From Vibrio sp. LaRot3 (GTDB lineage: Bacteria > Pseudomonadota > Gammaproteobacteria > Enterobacterales > Vibrionaceae), in assembly GCF_027587025.1 (NCBI RefSeq), contig NZ_JAPPTI010000001.1, positions 868,001-932,000 of the forward strand: a stretch of 64,000 nt of DNA, in the 5' to 3' direction. Below are positions 27,248 through 37,244 of this stretch, piece by piece. A program made the position numbers and the translations under genes. The stretch's first letter is position 1. Each line of letters begins with the position of its first letter. The notes under the pieces were generated by a model. That model had not been told where the DNA came from and made no database searches. It was given only the letters and a program-made list of their open reading frames with translations.

Positions 27248-28840
27248 TTAACCTTCGATACCGCGCGCTTTAAGGAATTCTGCGTACGTGCCACGGAAAT
27301 CGTGAATCTGACCATCACGAATTTCAAGAATACGTGTTGCAAGAGAGTCTACAAACACACGGTCGTGCGATACGAAAAACAATGTGCCTTTGTACTGCTC
27401 TAGTGCCGTATTCAATGACTCGATAGATTCCATGTCCATGTGGTTAGTTGGCTCATCCATTAGCAGCATGTTTGGTTTATGCATCATGATTTTACCTAAA
27501 AGCATACGGCCTTGCTCACCACCAGATAGTACTTTTACCGACTTTTTGATGTCGTCTTGGCCAAACAGCATACGACCAAGGAAGCTACGTAGAACTTGCT
27601 CATCATCGCCTTCTTGACGCCATTGCCCCATCCAATCCATTAGGTTCATGTCTTTTTCGAAATCATCAGCATGGTCTTGTGCGTAATAACCAATGTTTGA
27701 GTTCTCAGACCATTTGTAAGAACCTGTGCGTGGTTCTAATACGCCTGCGATAGTGTTAAGCAGCGTTGTTTTACCAACACCGTTCTCACCGATGATAGCA
27801 ACACGCTCACCCACTTCGAAAATCGCGTTAAAGTCGGCAAACAAATCGTTTTCAAAACCTTGGCTTAGGTTTTCAACTTCTAATGCGTTACGGAATAGTT
27901 CTTTTGATTGCTCAAAACGGATGAATGGGTTTTGGCGGCTTGATGCTTTTACTTCATCAAGTTGGATCTTATCGATCTGTTTTGCACGAGATGTGGCTTG
28001 TTTTGCTTTTGATGCGTTTGCAGAGAAACGCGCTACGAAAGTTTGTAGCTCAGCAATTTGCGCTTTCTTCTTCGCATTATCTGCCAGTAGACGTTCACGC
28101 GCTTGTGACGCTGCTGTCATGTATTCATCGTAGTTGCCGTGGTAAACACGCAGTTCACCGTAGTCCAAGTCAGCCATGTGGGTACATACTGAGTTTAGGA
28201 AGTGACGGTCGTGCGAGATGATGATCATGGTGCAGTTACGTTGGTTTAGCGTTTCTTCTAACCAACGAATAGTATCCATATCCAAGTTGTTGGTTGGTTC
28301 GTCAAGTAGCATGATGTGCGGGTCAGCAAACAGTACCTGTGCTAATAGCACACGCAGTTTCCAACCTGGTGCAACTTCGCTCATTAGGCCAAAGTGTTGC
28401 TCTTCAGGGATACCTACCGCAAGCAGCAGTTCACCTGCTTTTGCCTCGGCCATGTAACCGTCCATTTCAGCGAACTGAACTTCTAAATCGGCTACTTTCA
28501 TGCCATCTTCTTCACTCATTTCTGCTAACGAGTAAATACGGTCACGCTCTTGCTTTACTGCCCAAAGCTCTTTGAAACCCATGATAACCGTGTCGATTAC
28601 CGTGAACTCTTCGTAAGCAAATTGATCCTGATTCAGCTTCGCCACACGTTCGTTTGGATCGTAACTTACGTTACCGCCCGATGGTTCAAGTTCGCCACTC
28701 AGAATTTTCATGAATGTCGATTTACCACAACCGTTCGCACCGATTAGGCCGTAGCGGTTGCCCTCGCCAAACTTGACTGAGATGTTTTCAAAAAGTGGCT
28801 TCGCACCAAACTGTTGAGTGATATTCGCTGTGGAGATCAA
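27248..28840 (-). CDS. ybiT: ABC-F family ATPase YbiT
   Basis: This 530-residue soluble protein has two ABC ATPase domains joined by a long charged linker, the ABC-F layout of ribosome-associated translation factors. Walker A motifs are GANGCGKST (about 35) and GENGVGKTT (about 354); both domains have DEPTN Walker B ends. The sequence is very close to E. coli YbiT through stretches such as [10 protein letters not shown] and [15 protein letters not shown]. It has no membrane partner. It probably acts on the ribosomal E-site under particular stress; the exact job is not established. A terminator follows. Confidence 0.92.
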   Translation of the reverse strand: MISTANITQQFGAKPLFENISVKFGEGNRYGLIGANGCGKSTFMKILSGELEPSGGNVSYDPNERVAKLNQDQFAYEEFTVIDTVIMGFKELWAVKQERDRIYSLAEMSEEDGMKVADLEVQFAEMDGYMAEAKAGELLLAVGIPEEQHFGLMSEVAPGWKLRVLLAQVLFADPHIMLLDEPTNNLDMDTIRWLEETLNQRNCTMIIISHDRHFLNSVCTHMADLDYGELRVYHGNYDEYMTAASQARERLLADNAKKKAQIAELQTFVARFSANASKAKQATSRAKQIDKIQLDEVKASSRQNPFIRFEQSKELFRNALEVENLSQGFENDLFADFNAIFEVGERVAIIGENGVGKTTLLNTIAGVLEPRTGSYKWSENSNIGYYAQDHADDFEKDMNLMDWMGQWRQEGDDEQVLRSFLGRMLFGQDDIKKSVKVLSGGEQGRMLLGKIMMHKPNMLLMDEPTNHMDMESIESLNTALEQYKGTLFFVSHDRVFVDSLATRILEIRDGQIHDFRGTYAEFLKARGIEG

Positions 28841-29042
28841 AATCTTTACCTTAGCTGGTTATGGAATAAGAGTATAAAACCGCGCAACGTTACTGATTAT
28901 GGTGACCAACTGCAAGCTTTGATTTGTTTTTACCAATAGATAGGCGGATAAAACATTTGAAAATGTCTAAAAAAAGTCAATTACACTAATTTGACGTCAC
29001 TTTAAATAGAGTACCGCTAAACAGAAAAATCAGGGAATCCCT

Positions 29043-30017
29043 ATGAAAAAACTAATCGCGGTAAGCATTACCCTAGCACTATCCTCGCACGCTATGGCGG
29101 AAGAAGTAGAGACAGGCTTTGGGGGCGAAATTGGCCTTGGTATCAGTTACTTCTCTCAAGACGGTAACCTGAATACAGCAAATGACACTCAACTGAATAA
29201 TCCAGAACAAACACTAGGCGCTGAAGCTGAACTCAATCCAGAAATTATTGGTGAGCTTAATTACACCTTTGGCCAACAAGGCAACCATCAAGTTTTCATC
29301 TCTACCAATAATGAAGAAACCATCAGCGCAGACCTAGCCGTTGAACTGGGTTACCGAACTGGTTTTAGTGACGATTCGACTCTATCGGTAAGTTACTTAA
29401 CTGCCCTTGCAGCAGACGAAACGTGGGCTAATCCATACCTTGTTAACCAAAAACGTGAAGTAACAGAAGTCTCTAGCAGCGGCTTTAGACTGGAGTATGA
29501 CAATATCGCAGGCTCTGGTTTTGGTTTTGAAGGTCTTTACTACAGCGAAGATGTCGACAGCGAGCGTTCAGGTGAAGGCCTTGCGGTTGATACCAATCTA
29601 TTACAACGCAGTGGGTCTGGATTTGAGTTGGGTTTTGAATACGAAATGCAACTGACCAACGACTCTACGCTGACGCCTCGTCTAAATTATGGTTCGTTCT
29701 CTGCGGACGGTGACGCGTTTAGCAATACGACGATCGGTGGCGAGTTAACTTACTTGAAAGTGATGGGTAACCACGCCTTAGGCTTGCAAGGTTTCTACAA
29801 CAATGTTGCGTTTGATGGCGCTAACCCACTATTCGATGACAAGAAACGCACTGATAGCGAATATGGCTTTAGCGCACTTTATCAATATCAAGGCTTTATG
29901 GGATGGGAAGATGTGTCACTACTTGGTCTCGCTTCTTATGAAGTGGGCGACTCTGATATCAACTTTTACGATGTCAACGAGTACCAATTAGGCGCTGCGG
30001 TTTCATACTCTTTCTAG
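29043..30017 (+). CDS. DUF2860 outer-membrane-barrel-like protein
   Basis: The 324-residue protein has a signal peptide (ends HAMA) and a mature part of alternating beta strands ending in an aromatic residue (SYSF), the mark of an outer-membrane beta-barrel. The composition is rich in Gly, Asp, Asn and Ser with no long hydrophobic segment. I recognise it as DUF2860, found in vibrios. No transport substrate is known. Good ribosome context is weak (AGGGAATCCCT before ATG). A strong terminator closes it as a single-gene transcript. Confidence 0.72.
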   Translation: MKKLIAVSITLALSSHAMAEEVETGFGGEIGLGISYFSQDGNLNTANDTQLNNPEQTLGAEAELNPEIIGELNYTFGQQGNHQVFISTNNEETISADLAVELGYRTGFSDDSTLSVSYLTALAADETWANPYLVNQKREVTEVSSSGFRLEYDNIAGSGFGFEGLYYSEDVDSERSGEGLAVDTNLLQRSGSGFELGFEYEMQLTNDSTLTPRLNYGSFSADGDAFSNTTIGGELTYLKVMGNHALGLQGFYNNVAFDGANPLFDDKKRTDSEYGFSALYQYQGFMGWEDVSLLGLASYEVGDSDINFYDVNEYQLGAAVSYSF

Positions 30018-30040
30018 TACAACCGCCTAATTTTCCTTCA

Positions 30041-30069
30041 AGCCAGCTGAGTTTCAGCTGGCTTTTTTC
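30041..30069 (+). terminator. Terminator after the DUF2860 gene
   Basis: AGCCAGCTG-AGTTT-CAGCTGGCT followed by TTTTTC. Confidence 0.92.
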
Positions 30070-30211
30070 ATTTCTTTGTCAATAAAGTCCCGTTCTAACT
30101 CCCACGTATTGTTCACGTTTATCAATCTTGTATGCTGTAAAAGCCCGCTAAACCACGCTAAGTGCTTAGAGGGTCTACAATAAATCTAATTAATTAAATC
30201 AAGAGTGTATT

Positions 30212-32557
30212 ATGCGAACATTTTTGCGCTTTCTGTGTTGGTTGGGCCTCATAGGTTCATTTTCAGCTGCCGCAAATTGGCAATACGACGACCAATACTC
30301 CCCACAAGTTTCTGAGCAAGCAACGAACATCGCCTCACAAGTTCATGCCCTGCCTGAGCCTTTGTTTATGAGCAACAAAGACAGAAACAATGTCAGACGC
30401 TTGCTCTCAACCACTTTGACGCAGCAAGACCGTGAAATAAGCGCCTTCGCTCAACAACTAGACCATTACCGACAAGAAGACAACGAGCAAAATTGGCATT
30501 TGGTGCAATCAAGCTATTCGACTCTACGCAGCTTGAGTCAAAGCAAACAAGCCTTGTTAGAACTTAGTGATGCAACGGTCAGAGATCAACTCACAGGGTT
30601 TGGCCCATATGGAGTGACACAATTTAAACAAGAGTGGAAGCTAACTCAGCTCAACAGTGAATACCTGATTTACTTTCAGATCCGCAGCTTTAAATCTCTG
30701 ATTAATGATATTTTGATTTCACCTATTCCGGTAATTTGGGCCGGGCTTAAAGTCTTTTTCATCTATATCGGATTAACATGGTGGTTAGCCAACAGCCAGC
30801 GCCTTATTAACTTGTTTAGAGAAACTCAGTTGGAAAACCAGACTAAGCCTGCTCTTTGGGTCCGTTTGATTTGGTACATCAGCCGAGCACATCGAGCAAT
30901 TGCTTGGCTGATTGCCATTACCTTGTCACTGAGAGTTTTGGCTGCTATCCCTAGCCTGCAGCACCTCATATTGCTCGAAATCTTTACGTGGTGGGTACTT
31001 GGTGGCTCAATTGCGATCAGTTTTATACTCGAATTTGCCTACCGTAACAGTCGCTCATCAAGCGCTGAGAGTATTGCATTGCGCCTCTCAACTATCCGCC
31101 GCTACGTTTGGAGCGCCATTATCGCTGGCGTTATCTTGCAATTGTCGCTGCATACCTTAGGCAAAGGCACCATTTATTATTGGATCTACAGCGCGTTGTT
31201 CTTCTGGTTCGTACTGATTACCATCTCAGTATTGGGCATTTGGCGTGATAAGGTTTTTTCAACCATTGAAAAGCTGTCTGATAAACCTGTTTGGGTCAAT
31301 TGGGCGGTATCAAGACAAAACGTTTACTTGCTGCGTACCATTGCAACCGCCATTGCGGTGGTTTGGTTGACTGTTTATAACTTTAAACATCGCATTATCG
31401 CTGCGCTATCCAATTACACCTTGTTCAGTCAGGCTCTGGCTTATTTATTTAGAATTGAGGTGGCGAAGCAAACCAACCTCAACCGTAGCCACGAGCACTT
31501 GGTACGCATTAAAGGTGAGCAAACGTTCGAGCTGGTTTCACCGGGTTCGTACCACAGCACACTTATTGACTACGCAGGAGAGGAAGTTAAGCAGCTGAAT
31601 CGCTATCTGATGACAGATAGCCCTGCTATTTGCGTTTTAAGCGGCGAGCGCGGCGTAGGCAGTACCACGCTACTTACTTCGCTGCTGACTAAGGTGAAAA
31701 ACGCAGAGCCTATTTATCTCAATTGCCCTTACTCAGGTTACAAAGAGTTACTTGCTCATCTTGCGGTGAGTATTGGGCTTGAAGAAGATGCCACTGAAAT
31801 TCAAATCTTGGCGCATTTGCGCAAAAGTGAAACGGCCTATCTTATTGCCATTGATAATGCTCAACGTTTGGTTAAGCCGATGGTTGGTGGTTTATCTGAT
31901 TTGATGAAGCTGACTAACTTGCTGCGCCGTTCTAAAAAGAATCACCGCGCTATCTTTTCTATTGAAAAAGCAAGCTGGCGCTTTGTGGATAGAGCGCGTG
32001 GTGAGCGTTTGTTGTTTGATTTGGTCTGCTTCCTACCAAGATGGACAGAAAAACAGATCTGTGAGTTATTAGATACCCGCGTGAATCAACCTGAGCAACC
32101 GCCACTTTCGTTTGATGGTTTAGTCGTACCTAAGCAGTGGGATCAAGAAGAAGTCACCGAAGAAGAGCGCGCTAAGCTCGGATTTTATCGTATCCTTTGG
32201 CACTATTCAGACGGCAACCCAACCGTCGCACTAAGATTTTTCCGCTTATCGCTTAATCGAGATAAAGAAACTGACCAAGCCGTTGTACGATTGTTCCACG
32301 CACCTGAGTCGATCGAACTCGAAAAAATGCCTAAGCCAATGTTGGCGGTACTACGCTCTATTGTGCAGTTAGAGATCGCCTCTCCGGAAGTTTTGTCCGA
32401 ATGTACTCAGCTTAGTATCGCAGAAATCACCGGCACACTGCGCTATTTCCAAAGCCGCGGGTATATCGAATGGAGTGAAGACAAAGCTCGAGTGTCTGAC
32501 CACTGGTTTAGACACATTACCAATGTATTAGACCGACAACATCTATTGGTGAAGTAA
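30212..32557 (+). CDS. Membrane-anchored ATPase-like protein paired with an MscS channel
   Basis: The product has 781 residues. It starts with a signal peptide (about 1-21) and a periplasmic helical region (about 22-165). Five to six membrane spans follow (about 170-192, 226-246, 255-275, 298-316, 322-342, 372-390), then a large cytoplasmic domain. This last part looks like an AAA/STAND-type ATPase: a P-loop-like GERGVGST at 478-485, a Walker B-like YLIAIDNAQ (about 543-551) and a winged-helix-like C-terminus. The P-loop lysine is replaced by Ser484, so nucleotide may be bound but hydrolysis is doubtful. It is separated by one base from the MscS gene, so the two proteins probably act together. 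I do not recognise a named family. Confidence 0.75.
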   Translation: MRTFLRFLCWLGLIGSFSAAANWQYDDQYSPQVSEQATNIASQVHALPEPLFMSNKDRNNVRRLLSTTLTQQDREISAFAQQLDHYRQEDNEQNWHLVQSSYSTLRSLSQSKQALLELSDATVRDQLTGFGPYGVTQFKQEWKLTQLNSEYLIYFQIRSFKSLINDILISPIPVIWAGLKVFFIYIGLTWWLANSQRLINLFRETQLENQTKPALWVRLIWYISRAHRAIAWLIAITLSLRVLAAIPSLQHLILLEIFTWWVLGGSIAISFILEFAYRNSRSSSAESIALRLSTIRRYVWSAIIAGVILQLSLHTLGKGTIYYWIYSALFFWFVLITISVLGIWRDKVFSTIEKLSDKPVWVNWAVSRQNVYLLRTIATAIAVVWLTVYNFKHRIIAALSNYTLFSQALAYLFRIEVAKQTNLNRSHEHLVRIKGEQTFELVSPGSYHSTLIDYAGEEVKQLNRYLMTDSPAICVLSGERGVGSTTLLTSLLTKVKNAEPIYLNCPYSGYKELLAHLAVSIGLEEDATEIQILAHLRKSETAYLIAIDNAQRLVKPMVGGLSDLMKLTNLLRRSKKNHRAIFSIEKASWRFVDRARGERLLFDLVCFLPRWTEKQICELLDTRVNQPEQPPLSFDGLVVPKQWDQEEVTEEERAKLGFYRILWHYSDGNPTVALRFFRLSLNRDKETDQAVVRLFHAPESIELEKMPKPMLAVLRSIVQLEIASPEVLSECTQLSIAEITGTLRYFQSRGYIEWSEDKARVSDHWFRHITNVLDRQHLLVK

Positions 32558-32558
32558 C

Positions 32559-33434
32559 ATGATGAGATTTCTATTTTTCGTTTTAGTGTTCGTTTCGGCT
32601 CCGAGCTTTGCCAGCGAAGAAGTGGCCAGCGTTGAGAATATCTCACAAATCGCCAGCTTGATTCGGTGGAGCGGCGTGTTCTTCTCGTTATTGATCATCG
32701 CTGCCACTTGGTTGTTGCTAAAATTCTTAAACTCACTGGTTGATAGTATTGGTAGCCAGTTCGCTCAATACCGAATGATGCTGCAAAAGCTGCAATCTTT
32801 TACCCAATTTTTCATCTACATGGGTGCGGGTATTTTGGTGTTTATGATGAGCTTTAGAATCAACGACCAAATCTTAGCCCTGATTGGTGGTACGTTAGCG
32901 GTATCCGTTGGTTTTGCGCTGAAAGACCTTGCAGCATCGTTTATTGCTGGGATGACGGTGATGGTTGACCGACCATTCCAAGTCGGTGACCGCGTCACCT
33001 TTGAAGGAAATTATGGTGACATTATTGCTATTGGCCTTCGCTCAGTACGAATGCGTACTCTCAATGACGACATCATTACTATTCCAAATAACCGATTCCT
33101 TAACGAGGTTACGGTAAGCGGTAACTATGGCGCATTGGATATGCAGGTTGTCATCCCATTTTACGTCGGAATGGATGAAGATATCGTACTTGCTCGCGAT
33201 TTGATTCAAGAAGCCGCGTCATCAAGCCGTTACATTCATCTACCTAAGCCTGTGACAGTGTTGGTAAAGCAAACCATTGCCGATAACTACTTAGCGATTC
33301 AGTTAACCTGTAAAGCGTATGTGGTTGATACTGCTTATGAAAAACTGTTTGAAACCGACATAACGTTACGCGTAATGAAAGAGTTCAAACAACATGGTAT
33401 TAAACCGCCGAAGATCGCGGTAAACAGCCCATAA
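32559..33434 (+). CDS. MscS-family mechanosensitive channel
   Basis: This is a 291-residue MscS-type protein with a signal peptide-like N-terminus (ends SFAS), three membrane spans (about 32-57, 75-98, 104-128), the pore-lining helix LIGGTLAVSVGFALKDLAAS (about 103-122) and the cytoplasmic beta domain starting at RPFQVGDRV. It should form a heptameric channel opened by membrane tension. It begins one base after the stop of the ATPase-like gene, which makes it unusual among small MscS channels: the partner could control opening. A bidirectional terminator follows. Confidence 0.88.
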   Translation: MMRFLFFVLVFVSAPSFASEEVASVENISQIASLIRWSGVFFSLLIIAATWLLLKFLNSLVDSIGSQFAQYRMMLQKLQSFTQFFIYMGAGILVFMMSFRINDQILALIGGTLAVSVGFALKDLAASFIAGMTVMVDRPFQVGDRVTFEGNYGDIIAIGLRSVRMRTLNDDIITIPNNRFLNEVTVSGNYGALDMQVVIPFYVGMDEDIVLARDLIQEAASSSRYIHLPKPVTVLVKQTIADNYLAIQLTCKAYVVDTAYEKLFETDITLRVMKEFKQHGIKPPKIAVNSP

Positions 33435-33445
33435 CAACAAAGAAA

Positions 33446-33469
33446 AACGGCTCGTCAATGCGAGCCGTT
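33446..33469. terminator. Bidirectional terminator between mscS and the sensor kinase
   Basis: AACGGCTCG-TCAATG-CGAGCCGTT between convergent genes; A/T-rich flanks on both sides. Confidence 0.75.
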
Positions 33470-33494
33470 CATTTAGTTCAATCAAAACAACAAG

Positions 33495-35516
33495 CTAACG
33501 AGTTGTCACCAGTAGATCGATGTTGTTTTCAACTTTTTTCGGCAAATAGACACTAAAGCAGCTACCTTTGCCCCACTCTGACTCCACAGTAATCTCGCCT
33601 CCGGTCTGGCTTAAGATACTTTGTGAAACCGATAAACCTAACCCTGTTCCATCACGGCGAGTGGTATAGAAAGGTGAAAAAATACGCTTTAAGTTTTCAG
33701 GCTTAATACCGCAACCTTCATCTTGAATATGCACCACCGCGCCTCTGTCTTGCCCATCTTCAATCCAGTCTTCACTGCTGATGGTCAGTTTCCCTTTGCC
33801 CTGCATGGCGTGAATGCCGTTCATTTGCAAGTTAACTAATATTTGCAGCAACTGATGGCGGTTCACCTCTACCGAAGTATGCGCTTTGAGGTTAGAGACA
33901 AACTCAACATCGCGCTTTTTGCTCCCGGTTTTCACCAAGGTAATGCTTTCTTCGATAATCGGATTAACGTGCTGCCACGTAATTTCATCTTGTACGCCAC
34001 CCTGTCGGCTATATTGCAAAAGGCTTCGGGTGATATTGCGAATACGGTCGATCTGCGCGTGAATAGCTTCAAGCTCATCCTTAACGCGATCGCTGTCATC
34101 CCCTAACTCGAACTGGATCAGCTCAACGTTACCCAAGATCACTGCGCTCGGGTTATTGATTTCATGAGCAATACCTGCGGTCAGCTCTCCCAATGCCGAG
34201 AGTTTTTCATGAATGACCAGTTTATCGCGTGTTTGGTTGAGCAACTGAATATGCAGCTCTAACTCAGAGGTTTTCTCTTCTAAGCTTGCCGTTCGGTGTT
34301 GTACTTTGGCTTCAAGCTGAATGGCCGCTTGCTCCAATTCGTTTTTTTGCTGACGAAGCAAATCAAGCATGTTATCAAACTGCTTAGCGAGTTGAGCCAA
34401 TTCGTGCTCTTCATCCAAGCCTAAAGGACCGATACGGGTGTCTTTACCCATTTGAATCATCTTTACTACGCGGTGTATATGTTCGATGGGGTTAAACAAG
34501 TCTCTTGAGCCTCGATAAACGAACACCCCAGAGATGAGAAGCAAGGTTAATGTGGTGACACTAACCTCGGCAATATTAGTCATGTACGCCTTGAGGAATG
34601 GCCAAATCAGATAACCGGTATAGAGCATACCGATCACTTTATCGTGCTGATCTTTAATCGGCTCATAGGCGGTAATGTACCAAGCATCATAAACGAAAGC
34701 TTTATCCACCCATTGCTTGCCTTGGGTTAATACCGCGTAATCCACTTCATCCGATACGCGAGTACCGATGGCGCGACCTTCTCGTTGCTCACTGTCTAAT
34801 GGCACGTTAGTACTGACGCGCAAGTTATCCAAAAACAAGGTCAACGTGCCGATTGGGCGCAAGCTATCATGGCTTGATGGATAAATCAGGTCGCGTATTT
34901 GGTCGACTAAAACCGTACTGTTGTTTAGCAGCAAACCACCATCAAGAAAGCCGACGATCTTGTAATTGTTATCTCGCACCGGAATGATGGTACGGCTAAC
35001 TAACCCACGCTGCTCAACTTTACGCTCATCTAACACCGCGACTTGCGCGCTTTTCGCCAAGTTCTTATCCAGCTTATTAAGCTCTTGAGCAGAAAGAACA
35101 TCAAAGAATGACTCTTTCCCCGTCAACACCTGATGAGAAATGTCTTCATCGCGGTGCAAGTATAAAAAGTCTAAGTTGTAGCGGTTCTTTTGTTCAGACA
35201 CCCACTGTTGGAGAGCTTGATCGTCTTGGGACTCTGCCAAACGAGTTCGGAAATCATAAGACTCGGCGAAAGATTTAACATGGTTGGCTTGCTTTTGCTG
35301 CAACAACACAACACTGTTGTTCGCGACACCTAAACGCTCGGACACATCCACTAACGCGCTTTGCCATGTATAGTGGATAGACCAATAAATAGTAATACCG
35401 ATCAGCGCAATCAAAGTGAAAATAATAGGCGCTGAGGTAAGAAACATTAGGCGATAACGCACCATGGTTTTGAAGCGATATCGCCACTTAGCGATCAAGT
35501 TAATGCGGTTTGGCAT
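33495..35516 (-). CDS. Sensor histidine kinase of the tungstate/formate dehydrogenase-linked two-component system
   Basis: The 673-residue kinase has TM1 (about 26-47), a periplasmic cache-like sensor (about 48-310), TM2 (about 318-336), a HAMP domain (about 337-392), a coiled coil (about 385-440), then HisKA with the phospho-accepting His451 in GIAHEINNPS and a HATPase domain with N-box (NLQMNGIHA) and DGTGLGLS. It is encoded 4 bases after the NtrC-type regulator, with which it should work. The family is NtrB/DctB-like. The signal is unknown; the shared binding site upstream of tupA and the formate dehydrogenase operon suggests formate, oxyanion or cofactor status. Confidence 0.88.
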   Translation of the reverse strand: MPNRINLIAKWRYRFKTMVRYRLMFLTSAPIIFTLIALIGITIYWSIHYTWQSALVDVSERLGVANNSVVLLQQKQANHVKSFAESYDFRTRLAESQDDQALQQWVSEQKNRYNLDFLYLHRDEDISHQVLTGKESFFDVLSAQELNKLDKNLAKSAQVAVLDERKVEQRGLVSRTIIPVRDNNYKIVGFLDGGLLLNNSTVLVDQIRDLIYPSSHDSLRPIGTLTLFLDNLRVSTNVPLDSEQREGRAIGTRVSDEVDYAVLTQGKQWVDKAFVYDAWYITAYEPIKDQHDKVIGMLYTGYLIWPFLKAYMTNIAEVSVTTLTLLLISGVFVYRGSRDLFNPIEHIHRVVKMIQMGKDTRIGPLGLDEEHELAQLAKQFDNMLDLLRQQKNELEQAAIQLEAKVQHRTASLEEKTSELELHIQLLNQTRDKLVIHEKLSALGELTAGIAHEINNPSAVILGNVELIQFELGDDSDRVKDELEAIHAQIDRIRNITRSLLQYSRQGGVQDEITWQHVNPIIEESITLVKTGSKKRDVEFVSNLKAHTSVEVNRHQLLQILVNLQMNGIHAMQGKGKLTISSEDWIEDGQDRGAVVHIQDEGCGIKPENLKRIFSPFYTTRRDGTGLGLSVSQSILSQTGGEITVESEWGKGSCFSVYLPKKVENNIDLLVTTR

Positions 35517-35520
35517 CGGC

Positions 35521-36957
35521 TTATTCCTCAGCGTCCCATTCTTTATATTTACGCTCTAACGTTTTACGCGCAACACCTAAATCACGAGAAGCGGCAGATT
35601 TGTTGCCATCATGAAAATCCACCAACTGCTGGATATGCGATTTTTCGACTTCTTTCAGCGTCCAAGAGTTCGGGTAACCTTGGCCGACTTCTTTGGTGGG
35701 TTGCTCAAGCTCAATCAATTGCGCGCCGGAAGAAACCGTCATCGATACTCTCGGTTTATCATGGATACCCTCCACTTCACGCCAATAGTGCGCAGGAGGC
35801 TTGCCGAGCAAAATGCAACGTTCAATCAAGTTTTTTAGCTCACGGATATTACCCGGCCATTGATAGTCATGCATGGCTTGAATGTCTTCGTGCGCCCATT
35901 TTGGATCAGGCATGGCCAGTTCTTTAGACAGCATTTTAGTAAAGAACGGCACCAAATCATTGAGATCAGATTTTCTATCTCGCAATGGTGTTACATCGAT
36001 TTTTAATACGTTCAAGCGGTAGAACAAGTCTTGGCGGAAGTTACCCTTTTCTACTTCTTGTTGAAGGTTTCGGTTGGTCGCTGCGACAACTCGAACGTCA
36101 ACGGTGATCTCTTTTTCGCTACCTACAGGTCGAATGGTTCTCTGCTCTAGCACGCGCAGCAACGCTGATTGCATCGCTAGCGGCATCTCACCAATTTCAT
36201 CTAAGAACAATGTGCCGCCATTCGCCACGCGGAAAAGGCCTTCGCGGTTTTTCTTCGCACCAGTAAACGCGCCTGATGTATGACCAAACAGTTCACTTTC
36301 AAGAAGTTCAGGCGCTATTGCCCCGCAGTTGACCGGTACAAACGGCCCTTTACGTTGGCTCGCTTCATGAACACCACGGGCAACTAACTCTTTACCCGTA
36401 CCTGATTCACCCTCAATCAATACCGAAGCGCGTGATGGAGCAAATTGGGTAATCAGCTGTTTAAGTAATTTAGTTCGCTCTGAATTGCCGACAATTTCGG
36501 TGGTAATGTGACGATTAAAGTCATGACGAAGCGCATATTGCAAACGTTCGTTAAGGCGTTTGTCCATGCAGCGCTGAACAGATTGCAGCATTTGGCTCAG
36601 ATTAAACGGCTTAAGAATGAAATCTGTCGCGCCAAGCTTTAGCGCAGAAATGGCGGTTTCTAAATCCGCATATCCAGTCATAAAAATAACGTCTGCTTTA
36701 CGATCTTCATCGGTAAAGGCTTCTTCCCACTCAATGCCAGAGCGTCCCGGAAGGTTAATATCAAGGATGATCAAATCATAATGGTTTGATGTGCGCAGAC
36801 CCTCAGCTTGTTCAATGCTGCCTGCCGTATCTACTTTGGAAAACATTTTACTTAATGCTTTTTGCAGGATGGTTTGCATCCCTACTTCATCATCAACCAC
36901 CAGTACTGAAAACGCTTGGTATTGGGACAGTTTATTTTCGTCGATCGTTGGCGACAT
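35521..36957 (-). CDS. Sigma-54-dependent response regulator
   Basis: The 478-residue NtrC-type activator has a receiver domain (1-120, phosphorylation site D66 with D22/D23 acidic pocket and K116), an AAA+ domain (about 155-390; Walker A GESGTGKE at 183-190, and GAFTGA at 229-234, which contacts sigma-54) and a Fis-type helix-turn-helix (about 440-475, ending [12 protein letters not shown]). All elements for activating sigma-54 promoters are present. It is divergent from tupA, and the intergenic space carries a matching inverted repeat and sigma-54 promoter. The same pair of elements precedes the formate dehydrogenase operon, so these are the best candidate targets. I know of no assigned name. 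Confidence 0.92.
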   Translation of the reverse strand: MSPTIDENKLSQYQAFSVLVVDDEVGMQTILQKALSKMFSKVDTAGSIEQAEGLRTSNHYDLIILDINLPGRSGIEWEEAFTDEDRKADVIFMTGYADLETAISALKLGATDFILKPFNLSQMLQSVQRCMDKRLNERLQYALRHDFNRHITTEIVGNSERTKLLKQLITQFAPSRASVLIEGESGTGKELVARGVHEASQRKGPFVPVNCGAIAPELLESELFGHTSGAFTGAKKNREGLFRVANGGTLFLDEIGEMPLAMQSALLRVLEQRTIRPVGSEKEITVDVRVVAATNRNLQQEVEKGNFRQDLFYRLNVLKIDVTPLRDRKSDLNDLVPFFTKMLSKELAMPDPKWAHEDIQAMHDYQWPGNIRELKNLIERCILLGKPPAHYWREVEGIHDKPRVSMTVSSGAQLIELEQPTKEVGQGYPNSWTLKEVEKSHIQQLVDFHDGNKSAASRDLGVARKTLERKYKEWDAEE

Positions 36958-37028
36958 GAGTTCTACTCTTATTATTGTGGGATTGGGTCAGAGTGTACCA
37001 AGTTTATCAGGCAGGAATCGAGAACAAT

Positions 37029-37045
37029 TGAGACAAATTGTCTCA
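37029..37045. promoter_or_regulatory. Activator-binding inverted repeat upstream of tupA
   Basis: TGAGACAA-A-TTGTCTCA is a perfect 17-base palindrome centred at 37037, 80 bases upstream of the -24 GG of the tupA sigma-54 promoter. An extra half site TTGAGACA lies at 37100-37107. It matches the repeat before the formate dehydrogenase operon. Since it lies between divergent genes, it might also affect the regulator gene. Confidence 0.75.
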
Positions 37046-37114
37046 TGAGCCATTTTATCCCAGCCGAAATGAAGATTTTTTGTAGCAAAAACAAGCAAAT
37101 TGAGACATTTAAAC

Positions 37115-37132
37115 TTGGCATCTAGTTTGCAA
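37115..37132 (+). promoter_or_regulatory. Predicted sigma-54 promoter of tupABC-mobA-moeA
   Basis: TTGGCATCTAGTTTGCAA has GG-N10-GC spacing and matches TTGGCA and TTTGCA of the consensus well. Transcription would begin near 37142, about 100 bases before the tupA ATG. Confidence 0.82.
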
Positions 37133-37244
37133 GTACCTGCGCACAGATCATCGAATCAGCTTTGTGATCTCGCCCAGCGATTTGATATCAAACATAATTT
37201 AACGTCGGAAGCACCAAGCCAGTTTTTATGGCATTAGGCAAAAC

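Noticed and set aside
27726..28133. Long open frame opposite ybiT
   Set aside because: It is an antisense shadow of ybiT with Ser/Arg-rich composition and no ribosome site.
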